Source: Stenogyne calaminthoides (lineage: Eukaryota; Streptophyta; Magnoliopsida; Lamiales; Lamiaceae). Taken from it: a stretch of DNA of 64,000 nucleotides. A program made the position numbers and the translations under genes. The notes beneath the pieces are model-generated. The model saw nothing but the letters and a program-made list of their open reading frames with translations, made no database searches and was not told the DNA's origin. Position 1 is the stretch's first letter. The number at the start of each line of letters is the position of its first letter. This document shows positions 1 through 12,800 of this stretch, in pieces. The DNA is taken from NCBI GenBank assembly GCA_037126765.1, contig JBBCBC010000030.1:5614478-5678477 (forward strand), in the 5' to 3' direction.

Positions 1-310
1 CGAACCGAATCGAACCGTGAAGAACAGGAACCAAAACCGTGTATTACACAGTTCGGTTCAGGTTCCAACTCATACGAAATCGTAACCGCCGGTTCGGAAC
101 CGCCGGTTTGGAACCGCCGGTTCCACGGTTCGAACCGACGGTTCATGGTTCGAATCGAACCGCCGTTGAACCGAATATGATCGTTGGGCCGGCGGTTCCA
201 CTGTTCTGAACCTTGAACCCCGGTTCTCGCCACCGTTGGGACCGAATATGACCGTTGGAACGCCGAACCGGCTGTTCCGAATCGGAACCTCCTGTTCCAC
301 GGTTTTTTTG
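1..310. repeat. hAT left subterminal repeats
   Basis: Dense, irregular array of CGGTTC / GAACCG / GGAACCGCCGGTTC motifs in both orientations. The same motif class recurs at 3560-3735, so the two blocks bracket the transposase. The open frame that crosses this block on the minus strand is a by-product of the repeats and is not taken as a gene. Confidence 0.7.
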
Positions 311-415
311 CCTTTTTTTTTAATCAATGGTTGAGATTGAGTCAAATGTTACCGTTTTTTGATCCAATGGTTGAGATTTAAATGAAAGTTACCGTTTTTT
401 TTTTTTTTCTCAAAC

Positions 416-425
416 TCTATAAATA
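416..425 (+). promoter_or_regulatory. TATA box of the hAT transposase
   Basis: TCTATAAATAC lies about 250 bases upstream of the transposase ATG at 675, followed by a CT/AT-rich leader without ATG in the transposase frame. Placement fits a plant core promoter; this is an inference from sequence only. Confidence 0.5.
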
Positions 426-674
426 CCCCTCATTTGTATTCATTTTCTTGCACCAACTTGATCCAAATTGATCAATTCTTCTTCATCTCTAATTCTCTTT
501 TTCTAAGTTCTAAGTTCTAACTTTATAAATTATAAGCTTCATTAAAGTTCATAATTCATACTTCATATATTATCTATATTGATATATTTTATACATTATA
601 GTATATAGTTTATAGTTTATATTATTATTATATACACTTTACTTTACTTTATATTTTATATTACATAAAATAAA

Positions 675-2900
675 ATGTCAAGAAGAGGAGAATCATCATC
701 TTCTAGAGGAGGAAAAGGAAAGAGTCCGATGACTTCCGATTTTCCTCCACCTCCTCCTCCTACTAAACAATTCAATATTCCATGGAGTGTGGAGGAAATA
801 GAAGCGAGTCTTGGTCCCGGTTATGCGGATGCCACTTTTTCAAATGAAGAATTTCAACAACCTCGTGGTGGTACTCAAGAAAGTACTCATGGTCATGGTC
901 CTCATGGTCATGGAAACGAAGAAAATGTGGAGGAGGAGGAGGCCATTCCACCTCAAGGCGGAGAAAGAAAATGTAGAGTTCTTGCATCCGAAATATTCAC
1001 CATTCACTTCAAAAAAGTGGCAACCGATGAGGTAAATATATTTAAAGTTTATTGTAACTATTGCACTAGTGTTTATCATTTTGAGAAAGGTGGTGGATAT
1101 GGAACATTTAAAAAACACTTGTTGGTAAAACATAAAGAAATCTTGAGAATGACTACATCTCAAACGCAACTACGTGGATTCACAGCGTCTTCTGAAGGTG
1201 GTGAAGTAAGTAATCCTACTAGTTTATTTAGATATAATGTTAAGGTTGCTAGAAGAGAATTAGCTAAACTTATTTGTTCTAAACATCTTCCTTTTTGTTT
1301 TGTAAATGATATTCGTTTTGAAAAATGGGTTACTACGGCTTATAATCCTTCGGCCAAAAAAAATTCACGATCTTCTATTACTCGTGAAATTGATAAAATG
1401 GCTAAAGAAATAAGAGATTAAATGACTATCATGTTTTCAAGATTAACTTAAAAAATTTCTATATGTTCGGATAGTGATCATTTTCAAGAGCATAATTATA
1501 TGGGCATTACTTGTCATTGGATTGATGAAACGTGGACAATTCAAAAACGTTTAATTGCATATAGAGAGTTTGATACTGAGCATACGGCCGCAAATATTGC
1601 TCTAAAAATTCGTACGGTTTTGCAAGAGTACAACATTCTTACAAAAATATTTTCAATTTCATTTGATAATGCAAGTGCTAATACGACTAGTTTAGATGAA
1701 CTTATTGCAATTTGTCAACCATCAATTGGTGGTAGATTTTTTCATGTAAGATGTATTTGTCATATTTTAAATTTGTGTGTTCAAGACGGTTTATCTTCTT
1801 TAAAAACGTATGTTGCTCCTATTAAACATGCACTTGGTTATTTGGTTAGACATCAAAAAGTTTTAAAAAGATGGAAAAGTTTTTGTGTAGTTAATAAACT
1901 TACTCCTAAAAAGTTCACTTGATGTTGCTACTAGATGGAACTCAACTTATAATGTTAAGTGCATCTTATGAGTATAGAAATGCATTATGTAATTTTTTTG
2001 CACAAGAACAATGTGGTATTACATTATTTCCTAGTCAATGGGATTCATGTGCTACTTTATGTGAGATGTTGCAAGTTTTTAATGAAGTTACTACACAATT
2101 ATCCTAAGACGATTATCCTACTTCTATTCTTGCTTTAGATCAATGTGTTAGAGTTGCAATTACTCTAGATTGTAGTGATCCAAATGAAATATAATATAAT
2201 GTTATTAGTTCAATGAAAGTCAAATGGATGAAATATTTTTTATATATTCCCGATGTGTTTATAATTGCTAAAATACTTGATCATAGAGTAAGAATAGCTG
2301 GAGTGCAAGAATTAATTTCTATATATTATGATGATCTATTTCCTATTACAGATGATAACACCCCTTCTCCTATTGTGGTTGTCCAAAAATCTAAACAAGA
2401 TCTTATGGATGTTTTTAGAGAATATAAAATTCAATTTGGTCCTACTAGTGGTGATTCTACTAGTGTTCGTGGTACTACTAGTACTACTAGTAGTTGACGT
2501 GGTGGTACTCAATCCCTTGGTCGTGGTCTTTTTGGTAAATTTTCCCATTTAGATAATTTTTCTAAAGAACGATATCAACAACGTCTTAAAACAAGACAAT
2601 CAAATGTTTTCTTAGAAATTGAAAATTTTCTAAATACACCTTCTTTTGAGTATCAACCGGGAGAATTAGAAAATTTTGATATTTTAAAAGTGGTGGTCGA
2701 GGATATTAGATGCTTATTATCCGTTGAGTATGATTGCAAAAAGAGGTATATGCATGTCCGTCTCAACCGTAGCCGTCGAAGCGAGCATTTAGCTAGGGTG
2801 GACATATCTTGAATGAAAGACGTTCAAGATTGACGGTTGAGCACTTGGAAAACCAATGTTTACTTGATGATTGGGTGAAAGTCAAGATCGAACACAAAAT
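675..2900 (+). pseudogene. hAT transposase (zf-BED, RICESLEEPER-like), broken
   Basis: The first frame (675-1421) has a low-complexity Ser/Gly/Pro N-terminus and a BED zinc finger: C-X2-C near 1053-1064 and H-X4-H (HLLVKH) near 1115-1132. After a stop at about 1419 the core continues at 1500-1922 with hAT-typical motifs (GITCHWID, ISFDNASAN, FHVRCICHILNL), then shifts frame at about 1918 into the expected LDVATRWNSTY region. A C-terminal hAT dimerisation segment is visible near 2690-2770 (WW, YPLS, STVAVEA). Several stops and at least three frameshifts separate these parts, so no full-length protein can be made. A complete hAT transposase of this type is about 650-700 residues, and the parts add up to about that. 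Confidence 0.85.
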
Positions 2901-3559
2901 GAAGCTCTTTAGCGGATTCTAGCGAAGATAGTGTGATCGGCGACACAACCAAAACCGAAAGTGAAGCTTAAATCTTCTTAAGATTTAAGTCTTGAGGTAA
3001 GAAACAAGGTAAGAGAACTACGTGAGAACTTTTAATTCTAATCGGATCGTAGGCAACATAATTTTAAGTTTCTAACTTAGAATTTTCTAAGTTTAAAATT
3101 TAAAATTATGCCCAAGCCCTTTTTTTTTTTTATCCTCTTTTCATTATTTGTAATTTTTTAATTGTAATTATAAGTTGTACACTTGTATTTGTAGCATTAA
3201 CAATTTAGTTACTTGTAAGTTGTAACTTTTAAGTTGTAAATTGTAAATTGTAATTTTTGTAATGTATTAAATTATTGTTTAATGTTTAAATTGTAAATTA
3301 CTTGTAAATTGTATGTTTAGCATGTTTAGCATTAAGTTGTAATTTACCACATTAGCAATTTAGCATGTTTATTGTTTAAATTGTAAATTACTTGTAAATT
3401 GTAACTTTTAAGTTGTAAGTTGTAAATTTTTTGAGTTGTTTGTTATTTGTTTGTAATTTTGTATGTTTAATAACATAAGATTTTACTTCATCTTCTTTAA
3501 ATTTACTTCAATTTTTTTTTTTATTATTATTTTGATAAAAAAAAAATAAAAAAAATAAA

Positions 3560-3735
3560 AAACAGTTCGGAACAGTGAACCGGAACCGTTGGAACCGGAA
3601 CCGAAACCATTGGAACCGGAACCGTTGGAACCGGAACTGGAACCGTTAAACAATTTTTTTTGCCGGTTCGGTTCCGGTTCCAACTTTTTGAAACAGGAAA
3701 CGCCGATTCGAACGAACCCATGGTTCGAACCGGAT
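3560..3735. repeat. hAT right subterminal repeats
   Basis: Tandem GGAACCGGAACCGTT-type units, then CGGTTCGGTTCCGGTTCC, ending in GAACCGGATGGGCAAGTCTA. Same motif class as 1-310 and therefore the other flank of the hAT element. Confidence 0.7.
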
Positions 3736-4593
3736 GGGCAAGTCTATGTGGGACAAGTGGAAAAAACTACACTTAATTTTCTCTCCACCCACTAGAAGTC
3801 CTTTCACTAGAGGTTGAGACGTCTCAACTTCTTGTATTAATTTCTTACTCACTGAAATTCAATTTTGAGATTTTTAAGATACCACGATGTCTACTTCGCG
3901 AATAGAACGATCCTATTATGTTTAATTTCCCAAAAAATATCGTTTAATCCTCAAATATTTTGGTTAAACATGGGTGTTTTTGAAACACCTCAATACCAAA
4001 TTTCCAACAGTATTTGTGTCAAGAATTAATGGTGAATTTGAATTCCCACTATTGTGTTTCAATTGAACACGATGATGAAATATAGGTTTATTTAACCAGC
4101 TTGCATTGTGTGATTTAGAGGAAAGGTAGAGCATCCAGATTGGATAAATGAAAAATCATCCAAATCCAAACCACTTCTCTTCACATTAATATCTCTATTA
4201 TTTTCTTAAACACTCAATTTTAAAACACACTCTTATAGTGAATTCTACTTTATTGGTGTTTTACTTACCTAGAATTATTTTTTAATACAAAATGATTCAT
4301 TATGAAATAATTATTAGATAATAAGACACGAAAATTGTTGATGTTTTGAAAAATTATGAATTAACATAGTATTTATTCAATTTGAGAAGAGAGAAAAAAA
4401 AAAAAATAAACCCCAAACTTCTAAACCCACCGTGCTCCGCCGCTGCAGTATACCCACGCTGCCACCGCGCATGCCGCCGCTCAGCCGCTGCGTTGTCTCC
4501 TCCGCTGGAGTATGTAATTATGTATATGTACATGTAATGGAAAAAGTTAAAAAGTGGGAAAGGGAAAGTGGTAATAATAATAGGAAAAAAGAT

Positions 4594-4782
4594 ATCATTT
4601 TCAAGATGTACACAACTTTCATAAAGTCTGCAAGCACTTACCCTACCTACTAACTACCTTTATCACATAAAATCTTACTAAAAACAACTTTAAATAGTAA
4701 ATATTAAATACTACCTAGTATCATTTTCAAATAAACAACTTTCACAAAGTCTGCAAGCACTTACCCTACCTACTAACTACCT
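4594..4782. repeat. Direct repeat, two copies of about 63 bp
   Basis: Positions 4594-4660 and 4719-4782 both read CAACTTTCAYAAAGTCTGC followed by the same AAGCACTTACCCTACCTAC block, with about 60 AT-rich bases between. Probably a small local duplication or a mobile-element footprint. Confidence 0.7.
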
Positions 4783-4804
4783 ACTGGGCTACTAAATAGT
4801 AAAT

Positions 4805-5012
4805 ACTACGTTCCAAATTTTTTAAGCGTTAATTTTTTTTTTTTTAGTATTTAAAATGATAAAATAATTTTTAAAGATGCATGCAATAGATGAGAGATAG
4901 ATCTATAATACCCCTCTTTAAAAATCACTTTATCATTTGAAATACTAATAAACAAATCGCTCACAAAAACTCGATAATAAAATAGATGTGCACACTTTTA
5001 TGGGACGTAGGA
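4805..5012. mobile_element. Possible Stowaway-like MITE
   Basis: Inverted ends CTACGTTCC (near 4806) and GGGACGTAG (near 5003-5011), AT-rich interior with internal symmetry (AAATGATAAA versus TTTATCATTT), total about 200 bp, no coding capacity. The ends are imperfect and the target duplication is not certain. Confidence 0.4.
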
Positions 5013-5920
5013 AATACTAGTTTACACGGCGCACCGACCTGTTGTTTTAACTTTTAACTTATGGAATTACCACATTGGGACAATTATTTTTTTGGGTAAA
5101 ATAAAAAAATAAAAAATAAAAACTGTAGAAGCTAGGCGGTCAGAAAACACTCGTCAGCGATTTTCAGACTTCTGCACCCTTTATTAATTAAAAATGAAAA
5201 TAGTAGGAACTTTAAAAAAATTTAATGGTAACTATCATTTTTATATATAAAATAATATTTACAATTAATAATTTTTTTGTTGGCCCACACATGACTCGTT
5301 TCCCATTACTCTCTCGTGCCCAAACCTTTGGACGAATGCTCTCAATGGTTTTGATTTGTGTCCAACTCCAAAATCTCCGATAGTTTGATGGATTTTAGTT
5401 TTATCAGTGAAAATATATTATTAATAATTTATAAACTGATAGAGATTTGAAAATCATATATTTAGTGTCAAGTATATTAGAAGAATGTCATTTAATATGT
5501 TTCAATCTGACACTTGATTTAAAATTAAAGATTGCTTATGAAACTAAACATATAAAAGGTCATAAGAATTCACACTGGAACAGTTATAATAAAAAATAAA
5601 ATAAAATGACACATTTCAAAATAAAAATATAGGCAAATAATGAATGATGTAATTCATTTCAAACAGAACCAAAATAACATGATATAAAAATAGTATAAGA
5701 TCAAGTGCAAATAATGGTTCCTTTACAAATGTCAGCTACAAAACATGTACAGATATTAACTGCCTCTGCAATGAACATGGAAATGTTATCTCATACCAGA
5801 TATTGCACTTTCCACCTTCACTCCAAATTTCATCTATACAAATCACCTAAATAAATATTAAAATCAGTCCAAAATTATATTTGTTTACATAACAATGCCA
5901 TCTAACTCTATACTTACCGA

Positions 5921-6156
5921 TTATGGAAAATCAATCCGTTTCTAAAATCAATTGTATAATTTCTTTAACCCCACCCCTCCCACAAAAAAAAAATTATAAT
6001 AATGAAAATAAATTTTTAAGAAAAACCCAAGACCCGACCCGACCACTATTCACACCCGAGCCTAAGCGGGCCAAAAGAGGAAAGAATAAAAGAAAACTCT
6101 GTTAATATCACAACCTCTCCAGATACCCTATACAAATTTCACAAACTTAATGGGTG
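5921..6156 (-). other. 3' UTR / downstream region of WD40 gene 1
   Basis: The block around 5919-5957 (CCGATTATGGAAAATCAATCC) matches the sequence behind WD40 gene 2 at about 43980-44017 (CCGATTATGCGAAATAAATC). Shared sequence beyond the stop codon suggests a retained 3' UTR and supports common descent of the two loci. No coding signal. Confidence 0.55.
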
Positions 6157-9100
6157 CTAAGCCCAAAATGGCAAACCGAAATTTTGGAAAGTTTTGATCT
6201 CTCCTCTAAGGCCCGCAGTTACTATAACCAAACCCCGAGCAGACTTGTTTTGACAAAGCCCGTTTGTGAAATCCACACTTACTTGAGGGCTATGGGCCTT
6301 AGTGGCCTGTACAAGTTTCTCTTCGGGCCATGTGGCTGACATCCTATCAAAGAGGTAGCTGTTTGATCGACTGGATAGAGGTCCATTGAGTGGGCTATTA
6401 CTGCAGCCAGATGCTAAAGACGAGTCTTCACTTCCGTTTGTTTCTTCAGCAGGTATGGTTGGATGATACTCGGTCAGGGCCTCGAAATTATTGAAATCAC
6501 CATTTTGTCCTCCATCAACGGGCTCTTGGTGACACCATGGGTCGGAGATTCCGGGCCAAGGGATTGCCATGGATACATCTTGACAGTGGAAAAGCTCGTA
6601 AGATTGAGAGACTTTTACGCCCTTACTTCTGTTTGGTCTGGATTCATTTTGATGTCTCCAGATGTAAACATTTGAATCTTCACTGGCAGAGATGACGTAT
6701 TTTCCATTAGAAGTGAGGGCAGCTGAGATTTGACTGTTTGAGTTATGAAATCCTGTCAAAGTGTTGGGATAATTAGTTGAATATAAGAATTGAATAAATG
6801 TGTCAACTGAATAAAATAAACATATAAAGGTCAAACAAGAATTATACATCAAGGCTAGTCTCGATCTTCTTTTGTACTCCCTAGGTTGAGGTACTAAATG
6901 CAAGATATAATACCAAAACTTGACCTCCACACAACGTGATCATACATGGTGGGGGCGTAACACTATTCTAACAATTTTTTTTTAATAATACTAATCTCCA
7001 TTTCTTTAATATATATCAGAAGAAATGTCATTAGGTTTAGTTTTTCTTAAGCTTAGTATACTTGGGGGGAGCTCGGTTAAAATTTCGTCAATGGGAATTG
7101 TAATAGGAATGAGCATGAGGCAATTGTGGTGATTAATGAGAGTAAAAGATGATCAGTTCACATTCCTATACTTCATTCTGGTGAGACTCAAAATAAGCTA
7201 ATCATTACCCCATTTTAAAACAACAATAATTTTTTCCTTACTTATTCCAAGGTTAGAGCAAACCACTAATACTGTAATCTATCATTCTCATTGTAGATTC
7301 ATTATTCAATGATTCTCATTATCATTCCCATTGAAGAATCAGAACCAAACACCCCCTTATTTTTTTTCTTCTAGAAATAGGATACTCATCTCTCAGTCCC
7401 TCTCCTAACCAAAACAGCAAGACAATCCTCAACTGTGTTATTGTGATGTAACAGATACAAAAAACTTGACAAAATAACCATCATACCAGGATATAGTCCT
7501 AGCAATATAAAAATCATGCACAATGAAGTAATACTCTGCAAGGTTTCACAAGCGGAAAAGAGAAAAATTACGTGAGATTCAGCTTTAACAATAAAGTAAG
7601 AACACGCTCATATTAAACGTGGCAGTAGAAACTTTGGCTTACAGATTACAATTTCAAATTATTAGCTCAATGAAAAAGAATATTGCCAAACAATGACAAT
7701 AAACACTGAGACAGAAAAGTGCTTCTAAGGCATTGCGATTCAAATTCCTACTTTATTGGAGTAATTTACGAGGATTAACAGACATTTTTCAGGAAAAAAG
7801 AAATCCAGGGTAGGGCTCATTTTTCAGGAAAAAAGAAATCAGGGCAGGGCTCAAAATATTTAAGAAGCGTGGTACGAATTCACAATCAAGAGAAAATAAG
7901 TACCATGAGTTAAATTAAACTATATTTTATCTAAAAGAAAAGAATAACTTTGGCGAGAGTTTCTAGATAACAAGACTAGGAGTTGATAAGCACTATTAAC
8001 GAATTAACAGAACCGAAATTAAAATTTTACTATGCAATCACCATACCTTTGAACTTGTGAACAAGATCAGCACCATCCACGACCCGAATTCGAGAATCGG
8101 CCGATGTAACCAGGACTTCTGATGTACTTCCCGGAGCAAACTGCAAAATAAAAACTATCTTTAATTGTAAGAAGAAGTGGAATTTGCATAAAGATGTGAC
8201 ATTGGATGTGAATACTGAACAGGTTTACCTGGAAACCAGTGATTTTCTTCTTATGAGACTTCTTCTTCTTATTCTGCAGGTTGATATGGCCTTTCTGCAG
8301 CAATTTATTTTCTGGAATAACAAGTAGCATGCATAAATATTAATAATGAACAGAAGCTTATCTTTCTCAACAGAACTATAATTTCATACCTGATGCGTTG
8401 TATAGGCGACAGCTACCCTTGTAAGTACCCACTAGTGCCCCCTACCAAAATTTTACAAACATCTCTTTGAGAATAATCTAAGGTATTAAAAAATATAAAG
8501 GGATTTTCCGTCTTTAATATACACAAAGAATAGCCCTAAACTAATATAAATATATAATCTGCGCCTGACCTGTCCATCGGGTGTGTAGCAAGCTGCAGTG
8601 ACCATTTCATGTAAATCATTCCAATCAACAACTTGGCGATCAGGAATGCTCCATATTCGCACCTTAGCATCTAAGGATCCACTGATGAAGAATCTATCAT
8701 CAACTGGATTAAACTGGATACAGGTTACTGTATCATGGGATATGAGGAAAGGTATTAGCAGATGATCCAAATTTTCTATGCTTAAGTAATAATGTAATGA
8801 ACCAAAAGAATTTTGTTACTGATATCAACACTCACTTGCAGTCATTATTATAAACTAATTAGGACAACTAAAACATAGTTCACCCTCATTTCAGACCAGA
8901 AATATGACCCATAATTCATTTTTTCCTGTCAGGACTCCAATAAAATATCTTCTGAGCAGATTTTTGTGTTTGTTTTACAGAAATAAATTGATAACAACTT
9001 CTTATATTCTCAGCACATCATCATTTCCTAGAAGATTATCATGTTACGCCAAATACAGTGCTCCATGACCAGAATAGGCACATCTGTATTAGATTCACTT

Positions 9101-12100
9101 ATCTATGCTCGTTCTAGAAAGCTCTATATTATATAAATTGAAGTTCCTATAGTCATCACAAATACAGTTTCAAGGTCTTGCAGATCATATGACCCCCCTC
9201 CGTCATATGATAACGAAGAATCCCAGATCAATCTTTTTAAAGGATTTAATAGCAAGAACATTGATCACTGATTCCTTCCTGAGAATCTCTTTTCTTTCTC
9301 ATATATCTCTTCTAGGCCTTTCATAAAGACCCTACCCTAAACTTTGCCAAACAAGTACTTAGGATTGGCACAGCCATAAAGTCATCTGATCAGCATATTT
9401 GACAATATTTTCCAGCCTAAAGTGGCCTATGTCGGCATATACTGTGTACCGTAAGGAAATATAGATATACTGCTGCTCAGAAAATGGCATTTTAAAGAGC
9501 AAGGGTACTCCCCTTCTCCATAAACGAAGAAAATAGTGAGCAAGGAATTACCATAGTCACTGTGCGAGAAGATCTTTAAACAAGTTTTGCTAGGTAAATC
9601 CCACAGCCGCACCGTTTTGTCCATTGAAGATGACAGCAGTTTCTGGAGACAACACAAAAGTGAGCAACTCTCCAAGTTCTTGATCAAAATTAAAAACAAA
9701 GCAACAAACTTGTGAAAAGTGGGAAAGAACAACAAAACGAAACAGATTGTTTTCAAGGACATGGTCGATGCAAGTAACTCTATTGAAATGTTCACAAATA
9801 AGAACCAATAGATTTGCGTGAAATTCCCACCCCTTAAGATAATGAGAGTTTTTTCCAGTTTCAACACTTTTTGTGTTACTGTATCACATGTATGACAAAG
9901 GTAAATGCCGTCATATCCAAATAACTGGCAATTGGCCAGCCTATTTAGTTGGACACATAGACCTAAGAACAAATAGAATATGTATCAGTATCACTTATGC
10001 TTCTTTAATTTCTCTCGTCTTTATTTTCTTCTATTAGGGAGTATGTGGCAGGATTAGATAACCAGGGGCGGGCTATCACATTCAACTAGGAAATCTTTAA
10101 ATCAAGATAATACACTTTTACATGTGAACCCTTCAATATATTCTCAAAGTAGTTAGACTTCACTACAAGTTAAACGGAAGAAAACTGATATTACATTAGG
10201 ATATCATATAGCTTCATCGTTCCAAACTTGATGTACATTGGCTAAAATTCATAGAGTTGACTTGCAATAGGGTCAGTAGGGGGCTATTGATTCATAGCCA
10301 CTATGCCTGAAATATAGAGGGCATCTCCTTCAAGGATAAAAACACTTATTAAGAATATAACGGGATCCCTTTCTGCCTCTTTTCTTAGTGGGGATTGGTG
10401 ATAGCAAGTAGATGTTTAGATGTACAACTGATTTCCCACTAATGAGATATTGAAAATGCATAACATAATTCAACAAATAGGTCTGTATGTTTAATTACGT
10501 ATTGTAAGTAGAGGGAACTAGCTAAATACCTAAGGAGCTCATTGTCATCACACAAAAATATAATAGAAAAGTATTTACATGGAACCAAACTCCAACAGAG
10601 TGACAGTTCTTGTATTATTCACATGTCAACATAAGGCAATCAAACAGCAATAACAAGAAACTAAGTCTTCCTCACTAAGTGGGTTGGCTATATGGATCAT
10701 ACCAGCCTTCGTGTTCGGTCAAGACACAAGTAACATAAGACAATTCAAATTTCAGAAAAATTTAAAGAAGACTTCAACTAATCTACCAAACTCTTTTGAA
10801 AGAACTGTGAACTAACCTGAGACTTGGACCAAGAGAGATCCATCACATCATCTAAATGTCCTTGAAATGAACAGAAAGGTTTTTCCAAAAGGGAAAATAC
10901 CGTCTCCGGCAAAGAAATCTGCTCGAAGCTCATGGATTTCCTACTTAAAGAAGACCTCCCTCTTCTCCTCTTCTCTGAGTGGCCATTTAAATTTGGGGAA
11001 ACGGATGAAGGCTCTGGTGATCCATTGGCTAGTATCAAAAGATTGAAATTCCCATCTTCCGATTTATCAATAAAGAAATCGCCCTTTCTCTCTGTTTCCA
11101 TAACCTGCCACACATGAATCACACGGTCCTCACCAGCACTGGCAAGATATTTTCCATCCAAACTAAACTTAATTGCCCAAATTGATCCATTGTGAGCCTG
11201 TATCTCCTGGCTCTTGTACAGTGCAGAAAGCTCTTTAGAGGACTTCCCATACTGTCTGACCCTAACTCTTTCTGGTCCATGAAAGGAACCATCCTGGCTA
11301 TCATCTGTGGCAGAGCTTGATCTCCTCCCTCCCTTCTCAGATGATGTATCCCTCTCATCACTTCTTCGTCTCTCCTTATTCCCGGTAACAGAACTTGCCA
11401 CATTCTTTATACTTTTAAGCCAACTCCCTCGTTTCTTAGACTTAGATGAACTCCCATCAGAATTCAAATTCGATCCTTCTTTGTTTCCATCCTCAACATT
11501 CTGTCTCCTCATCAATTCCTGTACGATTGGTGAAGTCCCAACACACATCTCAGATGAAAACTCCTCCATGGTCAACTGGCGACCCGTTTCCACTTCCTTG
11601 ATCTTTTTCCAAGTCCCGTCCTCCTTCACCTCATTCACCACAAACTCCTTTCCATTGTCAAGATTCTTTATAACACACATGGCATTAAGATCATTAAGAT
11701 CATCCGACCCGTTACACTCCAAACTCCCATCCAACTCCCCATCCCGTGGAAGTGGCAACAAGTTACCATAGCTCCCACTACGCTTACTATTCTTCACTTT
11801 TGGGGGTTTATTGGGGGAATAAGTACTACTCATACTCACAGACGATTGATTACCACTCCTTGATCTTTCCATACAACAATGACTTTGCACATTGTTCTCA
11901 TCATCATTAACATCTTCCACACCCACGCCACACGATGCCAAATTATCCGAATAACCCTCCAAACTCTTAACCGAACAACAGTCCCCATCCGATTTCGAGT
12001 GGTTCATCACTGACTCCCTATCTTTACTCACACTACTATCATCAATATCAACATATTCACTACTATTATCAAGGATTTCCAAAGAATTACTACTACCACA

Positions 12101-12433
12101 GCAAGATGTCTCTCCAGGGGGATTATTCAACACACTGAAGGAAAGCGAGGGACGATGCCGCAGGACGGAAGGGTCATGCGCGAGGCCCATCTGGCAGAGC
12201 AGGCGCACGCGGCGCTCCTCCACCGACGACGGCTGCGACATCCAAACGTCGTAGTTTTGGGCCGGGAACTTGGGCACTGGGTCATCGGAACTCGAATTCG
12301 GATCGTAGTCGTCCTCGGGGTCGGAAGTGTAGGGAGAGCAGGAACAGGAAGTGTTGGAGGAAGAAAGGAGGCGATCGAGCGAGTCGTGGAACCGCTCCTC
12401 ATCGTCTTCCTCTTCTTCTTCTTCTCTGCTCAT
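6157..12433 (-). CDS. WD40-repeat protein, plant WDR44-like family (copy 1), 7 exons
   Basis: Exons on the minus strand: 12433-10817, 9642-9552, 8727-8570, 8441-8390, 8311-8229, 8140-8047, 6752-6157. All have GT-AG introns and add up to 897 codons with the stop (896 aa), in frame throughout. The start is the ATG of MSREEEE, followed by an acidic run. Residues about 15-400 are Ser/Asp-rich and probably disordered, with a conserved central block ([19 protein letters not shown], about residues 260-280). WD repeats follow: about 413-443 (ending IHVWQV), 522-555 (VRLWDL), 562-597 (VRIWSI), 601-637 (weak, CRLYN), 664-692 (weak) and 698-735 (VYIWRH), then a Ser/Pro-rich tail. Repeats 1 and 2 are separated by a basic insert ([14 protein letters not shown]). 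WD40 propellers are protein-interaction scaffolds; the partner and pathway of this plant family cannot be told from sequence. The closest named relatives by memory are Arabidopsis transducin/WD40 proteins of the At2g37670 / At5g24320 type. A paralogue lies at 44192-51123. Confidence 0.92.
6753..8046 (-). other. Intron 6 of WD40 gene 1, with a MITE
   Basis: 1.29-kb intron between GGTATGG (donor at 8046) and TTTGACAG (acceptor at 6753). It carries a Tourist-like MITE at about 7064-7356 and a 32-bp tandem duplication at about 7787-7851 (TTCAGGAAAAAAGAAATC twice). No coding signal of its own; the first bases of the open frame entering from 6930 are intron sequence. Confidence 0.8.
7064..7356. mobile_element. 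Tourist-like (PIF/Harbinger) MITE in intron 6 of WD40 gene 1
   Basis: Ends GGGGGGAGCTCGGTTAA (left) and AACCAAACACCCCC (right) are imperfect inverted repeats of the GGG..TGTTTGGTT class, interior AT-rich with CATTCCCATT / AATGGGAATT symmetry, about 290 bp, non-coding. The right flank reads TTA, the target usually duplicated by this superfamily; the left flank (CTT) does not match cleanly. Confidence 0.55.
9643..10816 (-). other. Intron 1 of WD40 gene 1
   Basis: 1.17-kb intron starting GTTAGTTC right after the codon for SKSQ and ending CTCCAG. AT-rich, non-coding. About 40 bases next to the donor (AAGACTTCAACTAATCTA, near 10767-10784) match intron 1 of gene 2, where the same stretch has been amplified into an array. 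Confidence 0.75.
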
Positions 12434-12800
12434 CGTCTCTCACTCCCCCATCGAACCCGACTCACAATGCCGATCCATTTACGTCCGGGCGGCGACCCGG
12501 ACCCGGTAATCGGCCCGAATTTGACCCCCAACTGTCGCTAATGCGCAATTGAAGTATATACGACTGTAGTGGCGGTTGTGAAACGAATTGATCGGAGAAA
12601 ATTGGAAGCAGGGGCGGTTTGACGACGGGAAGTCAGATCCGGCGATGAATTTAGTGAGAGAGAGAGAGAGAAGGTTGTCGTGGAGCGATGACTTGATTCT
12701 TGAGTCGTGGTTTTGTCTGGTTGTGTGGGTTTTTGAGGGGTGAAAACAGATGATAGCAGAATGAGATATGAATGATAAATAATGTTGGATTTTGATGTAA
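12434..12800 (-). promoter_or_regulatory. 5' UTR / proximal promoter of WD40 gene 1
   Basis: Upstream of the ATG is a GA/CT microsatellite (about 12655-12673) of the kind common in plant 5' leaders. A stretch near 12714-12760 (GGTTGTGTGGGTTTTTGAGGGG) matches the position-equivalent stretch upstream of gene 2 (about 51352-51378). No clear TATA box was picked out. The minus-strand open frame at 12479-12958 looks like chance reading of the leader. Confidence 0.5.

Larger units (their letters stand above)
1..3746 (+). mobile_element. hAT-superfamily DNA transposon, decayed, left end outside the window
   Basis: A broken hAT transposase (675 to about 2900) lies between two blocks of GGTTC/CCGGTTCC-type subterminal repeats (about 1-310 and 3560-3735), as is usual for plant hAT elements, which bind transposase at such repeats. 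The right end probably is TAGACTTGCCCATCC read inward on the minus strand, finishing near 3746; this is an inference, since the matching left terminus and the 8-bp target duplication would lie before position 1. Between transposase and right end (about 2950-3560) there is only AT-rich sequence with many degenerate TTGTAAATTGTAA motifs. Confidence 0.75.
3747..5920. other. Intergenic AT-rich stretch with small repeats
   Basis: No gene recognised. It holds a direct repeat of about 63 bases (4594-4660 and 4719-4782, sharing GCAAGCACTTACCCTACC), a short GC-rich patch at 4430-4505, and a possible MITE at 4805-5012. The open frame at 4432-4653 has no recognisable motif. Confidence 0.5.

Noticed and set aside
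70..345. Minus-strand open frame of 91 aa in the hAT left end
   Set aside because: Low-complexity translation of the GGTTC subterminal repeats.
4432..4653. Short frame with a GC-rich, Cys/Pro-containing start
   Set aside because: No family resemblance, no promoter context, and the second half runs into a local direct repeat.
12155..12541. Plus-strand open frame of 128 aa opposite WD40 exon 1
   Set aside because: Antisense shadow of the N-terminal exon; the same happens opposite gene 2 at 50767-51302. No independent motif or promoter.
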